From Polyodon spathula (lineage: Eukaryota; Chordata; Actinopteri; Acipenseriformes; Polyodontidae), in NCBI RefSeq assembly GCF_017654505.1, contig NC_054565.1:5556881-5620880 (forward strand): a DNA stretch of 64,000 bases. Direction: 5' to 3'. The translations under genes were made by a program, and so were the position numbers. The first letter of the stretch is position 1. Each line of letters begins with the position of its first letter. The notes below the pieces were generated by a model. It was not told where the DNA came from. It was given only the letters and a program-made list of their open reading frames with translations, and did not search any database. Shown here in pieces: positions 52,001 to 64,000 of the stretch.

Positions 52001-54634
52001 ACGTCATATTGACCTCCTTTTCTAGGATTCCCACACTACTAGCGTGTTTAATGGATACCTTTGCCAGGGGGGTTTATGGTTCCACTTTGTTCATGGTGTC
52101 CCGTTACCCCCACCCCTATTTATCATGGTTGAAGGGGTCGTGCAGTGCTGTAGGGTCATGTTTTTTCTGCTACCAGCAGGTTTAACGTACATCTCTCCTC
52201 TGCACTTTCACCCTGCACCTGAGTTACACTCAAAACCCTACCTTTCAAAAAAGGAGCTGAAAAAAAACAAACAAATGCAAACCGCAGCAGCAGCACCGCT
52301 CTATCCAAGGACTTCATAAGCAACAGACGTGTCCACGTGTGCACGACCCCGCAGAGTTTACCATGCAGAGCGATTATAAAAAGCAGGGAAACGGCACAGG
52401 CGGAATGCTTGCAAGACTCCCTGCTTGTTTCAATAAAACAGCACGCTGAACCAAAACATTCTGGTGTTGTTATACTAGGCCACAGCTCGAGAAGTAGAAG
52501 AAAAAAGGATTCTTTCATTAAAACAATTTCCCGCAGGAATGTGGCCTTTTCCGTATTTGTAAACGAGTCTGTCACACAAGCACGGCTTTTTTTGTTTTTT
52601 AGGAAGTAGTCTTAAGAGCCATTACAATTACCAGGGGGTTCTTAATATGCTGCAGTCTGACAGACTGCCCATGCAGCCTTTTCAAACTAAAAGAGAGATA
52701 TCCTGGAGCTCAATGAGCGCTGGAGTAAATGGGGGAAAAAATCCAAAACTACAAGTTAGCACTTAGGCATAGTGTGAAATATACTGTACGTTGTTAGCAG
52801 TCAAAAGGTTTACTCTCTAAAACCATTACATGTAGCCTACAGTTCTAACCTTTAAAACTGTTGCCTTATTTGTAAGACTTCATAATTCATACTTCATAAG
52901 TCATAAACTGTTGTTTTAGATGAACTTTTTACTTAGGGATTATGTATAGTCTAATTAAATTGAAACAAACAAATAATACAGTCTTTGAAAAATGATTTGC
53001 AGACCTCAAACAGATACACATGTGTGCAGCAGGGCTGTCCAAATACAGCCCACGAAGACAGGACCGCATCCATGGGGCTCAGCTGCTCTGTCTACTGGCT
53101 GGACCAATGAAACTGAACCTTTCCCATTGGAACAGCTGTTTCTGATCCAGCCAGCTGAAGCTTCCCAGTGCAAGGGCGTGGTTCAGCCCTGAAACTGGTC
53201 CGGCTCCCCCGCCAGCCAGAGCAGAGAGAGGAAGGAAGCTCATATTTTGTTGTCCAAGAGCGAACTCTGAGCAGCTATTATAGAGGTTTAGGCAGAGCAC
53301 TTTTTTATTCAAGTGCTGGGTGGGCTTTTAACGTTACAATATTAAATCGCTCCGAATTGGGAAACCAAAAGTTTCTCTCTTATTACATAAAATCTCTCAA
53401 GAGACCAGTAAACTCAGTACCCCATCATATTGCCAATATAAGGAAAGAAACAGTCTTCTGTACAGCAGAGTGTGTGTTCAAATGTTATTTATGCATTAGT
53501 TTCCATTGCATGGCTGTTTTGATACACATTAGTCATGCTCTTGACTCCTTTAATTAACTTTATTTCATCTCACAAAAAATGGTGCAAACTGAATTCTGGC
53601 ACTAATACCTTCCTAACTCATGGCCAGATTGCACTAAAAGCTTGGGGATTCTTGAAAGTGAAGAGGTAGCTGGTTTTTAGTTTGTAAAATGGCACACTAT
53701 GATGATATAGCAGGGTAGGTGGCAGGTATGTCACTTACAAATGACCCCGAATACTCAATCAGGTTCAGCTGTAACTGGATAAGCTGTTAATGTGGGTTCA
53801 CACCTCAATGACAGGGCCATGGGCTTTGAATTCCTGCCATTTAACACTGGACTGCTCCTTCAGAGAACTGAACTTAATCAGAAAGAGCATTACTAGAAAC
53901 TGCCACGCATTTCAATAAACAAATCGGCAAAGGAACAAAGAAAAGGGTTGTGATGGTAGCCAATAACGACCTACTCAAAATCATATTTTCTTTATTATTG
54001 AAATTGTAATTTATTTTATGATGTTCACGTTCTAGGATATTGTTTGTTTACTTAACAGTCTTGAACAGTTTTATAAACACAAAACTTAATTCATAAAAAC
54101 AGACTCATGATGGAAAAAAAAAGAAAACATAAGTAACTCTAAAGCTTTGTGACCAGGTCGCAAAATACATTTTAAATTAATCTAAATCTCCATTCGCTTT
54201 GTACAAAGTACTTTTGGCAATTAATAATAATAACAATACAACGTTATAATATATGGGGATAAGGCACATTATAAACTTGATTTTCAACAACGTATTGTAC
54301 AGCCATTTTAATGATCATAAAGCCTCACCACTAGACTGGAGGCTGAAAGAAGTTTACTACTTTGCTCGACCAATCTCTTGTTTCCATTCCTCTTACTGCA
54401 CAAAACAACCATAATTAGACAAAATATTACTGATGCGTCTTCTAATAAATGTGATATTCACTATCTGACATCGGCTTTGGAAAAAAAAAAAAAGCTATTC
54501 GCTAATGATGCCAGTGTATCGAAATGCCTTCAGAAAAAAAGGCATTAAAAAACAAACGATTAAACCAGTCCACATCATTCACAGACACATGCGCAACAAA
54601 TGGAAACCTGGGCCGCTAAAAACAAACAGATCTT

Positions 54635-55134
54635 NNNNNNNNNNNNNNNNNNNNNNNNNNNNNNNNNNNNNNNNNNNNNNNNNNNNNNNNNNNNNNNNNN
54701 NNNNNNNNNNNNNNNNNNNNNNNNNNNNNNNNNNNNNNNNNNNNNNNNNNNNNNNNNNNNNNNNNNNNNNNNNNNNNNNNNNNNNNNNNNNNNNNNNNNN
54801 NNNNNNNNNNNNNNNNNNNNNNNNNNNNNNNNNNNNNNNNNNNNNNNNNNNNNNNNNNNNNNNNNNNNNNNNNNNNNNNNNNNNNNNNNNNNNNNNNNNN
54901 NNNNNNNNNNNNNNNNNNNNNNNNNNNNNNNNNNNNNNNNNNNNNNNNNNNNNNNNNNNNNNNNNNNNNNNNNNNNNNNNNNNNNNNNNNNNNNNNNNNN
55001 NNNNNNNNNNNNNNNNNNNNNNNNNNNNNNNNNNNNNNNNNNNNNNNNNNNNNNNNNNNNNNNNNNNNNNNNNNNNNNNNNNNNNNNNNNNNNNNNNNNN
55101 NNNNNNNNNNNNNNNNNNNNNNNNNNNNNNNNNN
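54635..55134. other. Assembly gap of exactly 500 N
   Basis: Exactly 500 undetermined bases, a round number used as a placeholder when scaffolds are joined without known distance. The right contig starts inside a 39-bp tandem array. The gap falls where the rest of MAP3K6 should lie. Confidence 0.98.
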
Positions 55135-55316
55135 CCCCATGTCTTCGGCAATATAGACATCACTGGTTAATGACCCCATGTCTTCGGCAATATAGACATC
55201 ACTGGTTAATGACCCCATGTCTTCGGCAATATAGACATCACTGGTTAATGACCCCATGTCTTCGGCAATATAGACATCACTGGTTAATGACCCCATGTCT
55301 TTGGCAATACAGGCAT
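55135..55316. repeat. 39-bp minisatellite at contig edge
   Basis: Four perfect 39-bp units start at 55135, 55174, 55213 and 55252. Each begins CCCCATGTCTTCGGCAATAT and ends TTAATGA. A diverged fifth partial unit follows at 55291. The array is cut by the assembly gap, so its true length is unknown. It lies in the MAP3K6 intron after the exon at 55784. Confidence 0.95.
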
Positions 55317-55783
55317 GTGCTCCACCGTGGTTTGTTTATTGTTACAATAATCAAAGCTAAAACACTTTCTTACCTCAAACAAGCATACATCTACCCATGT
55401 AGAAGCTGACTTATCTGTGTTACAGGTACAAGGACCCCACCTGAGACATACATTTCTGTTTTATGTTTCCCATTGAGATACAAAATTGTGGGGTCAGGTG
55501 GGGTCCTAATAACTGTAATACAGGAAGTGAATTTATGAGTTGAAAATAAAGTCTAGAAAACAAACACAAAAAATAGCAAAACAATATGTTGGTGCAATTA
55601 CACGTTGAAGCGTATGTAACATAATGCAGTAATCTGGACCACTACCATTAGAATATGTAACGCACCAAAGGACCAGACAAAAGATCCCACCCCACAATCC
55701 AATCTCTTGTAGCTCCCCCTACACAGACACATAACCTGTTTGCAAGTCAGAGCTATGCAGACTGGTGGGATAGGGCTGCTCAC

Positions 55784-55974
55784 CAGGAGTGGATCTGTGT
55801 ATCACCCAGGAGTTTGACCAGGCGGTCGACGAGGGGCGTCAGTAGGGGCTCGATGTTAAAGTTGGCTTGAAACAGATTCGATAGGCCCTTCATCTGCACT
55901 CCCGCCTCACAGGCAAACACCTTCCCCTGGGGCGACACCGTGTAAGGAATGAAGGTGTAGCTCCCACACTGCTC
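55784..55974 (-). CDS. map3k6: MAP3K6 exon 4, last before the gap
   Basis: Encodes [20 protein letters not shown] and later [20 protein letters not shown]. The GSYTFIPY...GKV and LLTPLV.R(L) blocks match the family. It leaves in phase 2 (TG|GTGAGC), as needed for a following exon beginning with the conserved (C)-(G)-YFRE motif. No such exon was found between here and the gap, or left of it. Confidence 0.94.
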
Positions 55975-58900
55975 CTGCAAATCAAACCCACAGGACCATC
56001 AACCTCCATCTGCACAATAAAGCCTTGCAATGGATTCACATGGATTCACCCCCGGAAGATGTGACTCCTGATCAGTTTACATAACAGGCAAGACAACAGC
56101 ACAGGGACAAACGGGGATTCACTATGCTGGACACAGCCCTGCAATATGTAACACTGCAGTGCCCACCTATTGTAACGATCAGAAGTCATAGTTAAGAGAC
56201 GGTGATGAGCAATGAGATTATACTTTTTTTTTTGCTTGTTAGTTAAACATTACCCCATAGACAGAAGCAGGAACAAACTACAGCCATACAGAGCAGTGTG
56301 TTATTCCAGCTCATATCAAACATTCCAGGGTAGATACTGTTGCCAGCAGCCGACACAACACGTATACCTTTATTCGCATATCGCTGGCAGCACAGGAGTG
56401 CATATTCTGCTTGCCGTGAGAGCCACTGTAAATAAAATGTAAGCACTTTGTTTGCAGGCTCTCCAGTCCCTGCTATCGCAAATGTATCCCAGTGTATTGC
56501 AATGTCACAGGACTGCACTGTGGGTAGTTTGGTGCCAGCTTTATGGGGATCATTAATGCAAGGCAATTCATATCAAAGGTTGCTTTTGGATTGAAAGTTT
56601 GCGAGTTTAACCCTTTGTGAGTCCAAAACAGCAACAACCATTCAAATACAAAAACTGGAGGTAATTTTTCCTTCTCTTAATGCAGTGTCCGGTATACTAG
56701 ACGAAACATGAATCAGTTGTGTATTGAAAGAGGAACTTACTATATTATGACATTTTGCAGATCAAAAATATGCTGTTTGGACCAGTATAACGTCCAGTAG
56801 AGCTAAATGTGATGCAACATAGGACTAACCACGTGGTAATACTCTTTAATGGAGTGATGACCAGGTCTTTAATCTAATAAAGCCCTAACCAGGTTAAGCA
56901 GATTGGGGTTAGTGAAACTGTCAGGTTGCATCTTATTTTCATGAGTTCTGAATATTCTTTTGGTTATTTTGTTTAAAAAAATAAGAGTATATTTGTATTC
57001 TCTCCTTGTGCACACAAAGATCCCAAAATCGTTTGTGGCTGCCACTTACGACAGCTTGTTACATTTTAAAGCACTTAGCTTTCACTCGGAGGCAAAACCT
57101 CAACCCTGACGAAAAACAGCTGCTACTAACACTTGCTGCACAGTATCTGGCTATAGCTGACACCTCAATAAATACTGCTGTTTAAGAACTGGATTAGGCA
57201 TTGAAGGGCACTCTCCAAAGAGTTATGCTGAGACACAAAGAAAAACTTTTGTGTCTCTAAACTGCCCACATGTACACATGCATCTGTTAAAAAGCAGGGG
57301 AGTGAAAGGGGTGAAAGGGGTCAATACATGTACACAGAATAGTGGTGCTTAAAATTGAAATGATTGTTAAACATACCACGTTCCTCGGGAAGATGTCTTT
57401 CTGTGTAAAAAGCAGCAATAGAACATGTTACACCATGAACAGAGAAGGGTTCCCACACACTCTAGCCTACACATTGGAAGGAGTCCTATGGAATACATTG
57501 ACAATAGCGTATAAACATGACTCTTGGAACTCTTGTTACCTGACAGCTAACATTAGGTTCATTAGTCATTAGCGTTTTCATACAGACTCATTAACTCAGT
57601 ACTGTTCCCCGTATTAGCATCCCGGAACACAAGACAAATATGGTACAGAAAGGTTGTGTCACTGTTTAGATCATTAAATGTTGAAGAGAGACCTGTGGTA
57701 CAGCAGAAACTAAGGCAAAAAACAAACCCTGCAGCTATGTATGAGGGCTGCACAGGCTTTACTGAGGGAATGTAATCGCTTGCCTTCTGCTTAAAACAAA
57801 CCTCCACTGGAAATACCAGTGGCTAGTTTCACAAAGCAGTTCAAGGTAGCAGTCTGCTAAATCCAAATTCCTCCCACAAATATTTAAAAAAGAAATAAAA
57901 AAAACCCACATTATTTAATCATACAGACTTGCTGAGTGGAGTTCTACTAAACTTTATTGTTCTATCTAAAAAAACAGGAAGGAAACATGACAGCTTGCTA
58001 GCTAGCAGCCTGCAAAGTGCTACATTAGAAGTGCTTTGTGAAACTAGCCTCGGGGGGGCACGCCTGAACTCGAAGGTGTGGCACTGGAACACAGTGTCTA
58101 CTGTCAAACCTGTTTATAAAGACTAACAAGGCACCATTTAACAATGGTCTTTTTTAAACATGGTAAGTGATATAAGGTGACTCTTCAGAATTGTCTTTCT
58201 ATTTCACCTGTAATAGAGAGACATGTGAAGCCTCATCAGTGCAGTGTACTGGCACATTCTGCAATGCCTACAAGCTCATGGAGTCAGCAGCTTCCCATTG
58301 CAGGAGCCGGCCCTCACCTTGAGTGCCTGCAGGTCGTTCTGATTCTTCACACAGTACAGGATGAAGTTGTTGGTCATGCTGAAACTCTCCCGTACTCCCA
58401 GGTGGTAGAAGAGGGAGGGCTGGCAGAACGTATCACTCATCTCCACCACTGCAACGTCTGCAAGAAAAACACATCAATCCGCAAAACAGCTTCAGAATCC
58501 TTTCATTAAACCTCCCAATTCAAGTTCCATCTGTCGTTCCACATTGCCCAGCTGCCATTCACATTGAATAATAGCGTTCCAATTCAAAATGTTTCAATTA
58601 CATTTTAAAACCACCTTTTTTTTAAGCATATTACGTCACATAATTGGATTCTAAATAAATTATGTATGTGTCCCTCCATACTGATATTAAACTATATACG
58701 TTTAACATAATACAGTTATTATGTGATTCTGAACTGCTGCTGTGGACCGAAAAAGCAAAATACAGTGAAACTTTGCTATTAAGACCAGTCCAGGGACTAA
58801 CAATGACCTTAACACCTGGGTGGTCTTACCTTAGTCAACCTCTGATCTTAAACACTGTATGTTTTACATTAATTTATCAAATAATTATTAAATTAAGGAT

Positions 58901-60227
58901 TTTTTTATGGTCTTCTCTCCAAAACTCTTCTTATTGTGTTAAGCTTAATCAAATAGGTAAATATCTTGCATGTGTAAAGGATAGTGTTCTGTAAAACATG
59001 CATGCCCCGTCCCTATCGGTGAGAGGAGATGAGGTTATAAACTAGTCTAAAATTCCTAATCCTGTCGAACCCGGCTCTTCTGCATCGGCCTCCGCCCTGT
59101 TACACATTCAAGGTTTTAACGGGGTTTGGTCGTTAACAGCATTCTGGTAATTAAACATTGGCTTGATATGTCAGGGCACTGCAGATGGTCATACAGCAAG
59201 AGAGGAACTATTGTAAGTGGCTTAATATTACTCGTCAACAGGAGCAAATGTCGCTGTGGAAATTCTGCGATCAGCTGCGCTCCCTTATAATCTTCCATCT
59301 AGACACTTGTCCTTTGTGACCTCTGTTTGTAAAATCCTAGATTTTTTTATTTTTTTTTTTTGCCTATCTGTTGCTGCCTACACCTGCCAGGTTTATTTCT
59401 TCTTTGGTGACTTTTTTCCCCCCACAACAGCATTACAGATTAGAATACTGACTTTATAACACCCATAATACCAACAGCCTGTATTCTGGGTATTGTAATT
59501 GTGTATTAATACCAGCTAAGTAACAATGTCACAAACCTACTGCAATACCATAATGGTGACACAATGCGTAATTGTACTGCCGAGACACGTTCATGTAAAA
59601 TCTAAAGTCATGTACGTCTTTGATTCTGTGCCAAGGTCAGTGCATTCAGATCAAAAGGAAACTGACGTCTTTGGAGACACAATTGCCAAGAACAACTTTT
59701 TATTATTTTAATTTTTTTTAAAGAATGTTATTTACAAGTTTAGCGTTTAGATTTAAAAATGGAAACACAACGTCCAGTCATTACGCACTTGCATTCCTTA
59801 CAGTATCTTCAGGATAGCTGATGCCCTTGCTCAGGTTTGGACACCGAGCCGTAAATACCTGCAAACAACGCCTAGACGAGAGCATGTCAAGCCAGTACTT
59901 GCCTGCGTTGTAGAAGATGTCTAAAATATCCGTCGTTCCAAGCGCAAGACTCCCAAATGGAATGGTATTCATTTTGGCGTGGGCATTGGCACAAGCCTCT
60001 TCCAGGCATCTTAGTGAAAGATTCTCTTCCGACTGCTGCAAATCAGTTTCGTCTATTAAAATGTATACCACAGTTATTGCTCTAGTTCGGCTCCTGGGAG
60101 AAATTATATCTTTAGATGTACTGCTTAACGCAATAGCCAAAGGGTCCTGCCAAAAGCTCCCGGCTGAAGCGCCGTTTGTGACCGCCTTGGGCTCGTTTTG
60201 CAGCGGCCTGTCGTAGTGTTCATCCAT
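55784..60227 (-). CDS. map3k6: MAP3K6 (ASK2), N-terminal part only
   Basis: A MAP kinase kinase kinase of the ASK family. ASK kinases respond to oxidative and other stress, form complexes with ASK1 (MAP3K5), and activate the MKK3/6-p38 and MKK4/7-JNK cascades in the cytoplasm. Exons in order are 60227-59903, 58457-58318, 57400-57377 and 55974-55784, with phases that join. They give 226 complete codons of about 1,290 expected, covering the N-terminal regulatory (thioredoxin-binding in ASK1) region. The tetratricopeptide-like regulatory region, the kinase domain and the C-terminal part are missing and would lie in or beyond the gap at 54635-55134. MAP3K6 is preferred to MAP3K5 by [12 protein letters not shown] and ALLTPLV-like wording (here [10 protein letters not shown]) and by the adjacent ficolin gene. 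Confidence 0.9.
57377..57400 (-). CDS. map3k6: MAP3K6 exon 3, 24-base microexon
   Basis: An acceptor TTTTTACACAG is followed by eight codons, KDIFPRNV, and the donor GTATGT. Without it the join LK|EQCGSY lacks eight residues compared with human MAP3K6 (LREDVFQKNSDCVGSY). With it the length is exactly right and DIFPRN aligns to DVFQKN. Confidence 0.8.
58318..58457 (-). CDS. map3k6: MAP3K6 exon 2
   Basis: Encodes [20 protein letters not shown] followed by [16 protein letters not shown] and LQALK. This is the best-conserved part of the ASK N-terminal region. The acceptor is TTTTTCTTGCAG and the donor CAAG|GTGAGG. Phase 1 in, phase 0 out. Confidence 0.96.
59903..60227 (-). CDS. map3k6: MAP3K6 exon 1 with start codon
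   Basis: Begins [14 protein letters not shown]; the ATG has G at -3 and G at +4, a strong initiation context. The conserved part runs from [15 protein letters not shown] through [15 protein letters not shown] to [13 protein letters not shown], matching RRTTVAYVINE...LREACE...GETTVLDRFYNAD of ASK1. The exon leaves in phase 1 at GCAG|GCAAGT, so the following intron uses a GC donor. Confidence 0.9.
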
Positions 60228-60860
60228 TTCGCCTTGTACTTTTTATTGCTCATGTGAAGCCACTACGTCTCCAGCCCGTCCATGCTTCGGTAAATCCACA
60301 TGTCAGTCGGCAGGCACTTCTAAGTTCTAGGAAGTTCACTTTCTGTTTGCTCTCTCAAGCAGTCAGCAGACACGCCCCGCAAAAACTTTCCTTAACAAAA
60401 TGTTTGTACCAATGCGACCTCTTGTGTCGTTCGGATAAAAGTGTGCAAAATTAAAACACTAACCACAGTACAGGATGAGAGGGAAACTAAATAAAAAAAA
60501 ACATGCATATGTACGTATATTAAAATGCATGGGTTCGTAAACAAATGAATATCGTAGCATAGTCTGAATATTGAGTATAACTGAATACCATTTGTAACCC
60601 AGAAGAAAAAGCCAGTGCATACCTTATTATTGTCTCACAGTGGGACAATGGTAGCAGGAAGGATTCAAAGGAGAAGGAATTATGTCTACATAAAAAAACA
60701 AGGTAAACCAGATGGACTGGCAACAAATTCTACTATTGTATAAGATATACAATATTGACCCTAAGGAATATTTTAGTAATAATACAGGACATGAATGCCC
60801 CAATGGAGAATGTTGCTTTTTGGATTACACAGTGAAACAACACTTACTTGTGTATTAATA
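60228..60860 (-). promoter_or_regulatory. map3k6: MAP3K6 5' flank / gene-to-gene spacer
   Basis: This stretch lies between the MAP3K6 start codon and the presumed end of the ficolin transcript and must hold the MAP3K6 promoter and 5' UTR. An AATAAAAAG box just upstream of the ATG looks like a TATA-type sequence but is too close to the start to be assigned. The first 200 bases upstream are less AT-rich than the surroundings. No defined site can be supported. Confidence 0.35.
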
Positions 60861-60910
60861 TTTTATTAATTCACGTTACATATGCAGAAAGAACTTTTTG
60901 AGTTGTGCAT

Positions 60911-60916
60911 TTTATT
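60911..60916 (-). promoter_or_regulatory. fcn3: Candidate ficolin polyadenylation signal
   Basis: AATAAA on the minus strand about 285 bases after the ficolin stop codon. A second AATAAA at 60862-60867 is equally plausible. Either would end the transcript 630-690 bases before the MAP3K6 start codon. Confidence 0.45.
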
Positions 60917-61200
60917 CTGGAGATTCTAGATTGTTTTTATTATGTACATAAAGAATGACAGAGCACAGAAACCATAAACAAATATTGAAAATACGAACAA
61001 GCAGTTTTCAAAAGGCTTGACAAAAAGAAAAAATCTGAATCAGTTAAAGCCCTATTACAGAAGTATAGCAATACAGGCGCATCACTTCATATTATTATGG
61101 TGGAAATCAAACCTGACAGTGTTTTATATATTCAGATATATTGTATAGGGTTCTGTACGATACAAGCTGACAGCCATCCAAGGCCGGTCACAGAGAAACA

Positions 61201-64000
<2,800 letters not shown>

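Larger units (their letters stand above)
34800..54634. other. Region between MAP7D1 exons and the assembly gap
   Basis: About 20 kb in which I recognise no coding exon. It should contain the MAP7D1 promoter and first exon if the locus is intact. A GC-rich stretch at 48,800-49,030 is the best promoter candidate. The mobile-element remnants seen here are listed separately: a possible solo LTR, a tRNA-like SINE, one hAT-like MITE, one palindromic MITE and an ancient repeat. Poly-T runs occur at 41623-41648 and 44131-44144. Confidence 0.5.
56000..59902. other. map3k6: MAP3K6 introns 1-3: content
   Basis: AT-rich single-copy sequence outside the listed exons. At 58760-58850 there is a stretch (CAGTGAAACTTTGCTATTAA) that resembles a terminal inverted repeat of pogo/Tigger-type mariner elements; its partner end was not found. 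No other gene was recognised. Confidence 0.4.

Noticed and set aside
52156..52575. Minus-strand 139-codon frame with a FLREIV stretch, tested as a continuation of MAP3K6 (YFRE exon)
   Set aside because: Only a few residues match, and the rest is unlike any ASK sequence.
54505..55409. Long reading frames of 194-269 residues on both strands across 54.5-55.4 kb
   Set aside because: They run through the 500 N and the 39-bp tandem repeat, so they are artefacts of undetermined bases.

Overview
This window is vertebrate nuclear DNA. It carries multi-exon genes with GT-AG introns of 0.1 to about 4 kb, many microsatellites and small DNA-transposon remnants, and AT-rich intergenic sequence. A ray-finned fish is my best guess, because of the abundance of AT and GA microsatellites and fish-like hAT-type MITEs, but the species cannot be fixed from the sequence. 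No open reading frame is long. The genes were read by joining short exons on splice signals, reading phase and remembered family sequences, without any database search.

All three recognised genes lie on the minus strand. (1) MAP7D1, a microtubule-associated protein of the MAP7/ensconsin family, runs from about 34.8 kb down to 8.35 kb in 17 coding exons whose phases all join (about 774 residues). Only the first coding exon was not found. (2) MAP3K6 (ASK2), a stress-activated MAP kinase kinase kinase, starts at 60,227. Four 5' exons (226 complete codons, including a 24-nt microexon and a GC-AG intron) run down to 55,784, and then an exact 500-N assembly gap (54,635-55,134) interrupts the gene. 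(3) A ficolin gene, most likely FCN3, enters from the right edge. It has a collagen-like exon end, a short linker exon and four exons for the fibrinogen-like recognition domain, with its stop at 61,201.

Layout: 1-7.85 kb has no supported gene. The MAP7D1 3' UTR and gene span 7.85-34.8 kb. From 34.8 to 54.6 kb I see no recognisable coding exon, but there are several mobile-element remnants (a probable solo LTR, hAT-like MITEs, a tRNA-derived SINE, a palindromic MITE), and the region presumably also contains the MAP7D1 5' end. The gap is flanked on its right by a 39-bp minisatellite. MAP3K6 and the ficolin gene follow, tail to head, with under 1 kb between the two coding regions.

Biology: the ficolin is a secreted lectin of the complement lectin pathway, MAP3K6 is an upstream kinase of the JNK/p38 cascades, and MAP7D1 binds microtubules and supports kinesin-1 transport. 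They do not form an operon-like unit. What links them is ancestry. FCN3 lies beside MAP3K6 in human 1p36, and the MAP7D1-MAP3K6 arrangement here (neighbours, same strand) mirrors MAP7-MAP3K5 on human 6q23. I found no new defence or biosynthetic system. The most useful observations are the broken MAP3K6 model at the gap, the microexons, the GC-AG intron, the conserved paralogous linkage and the MITE families.
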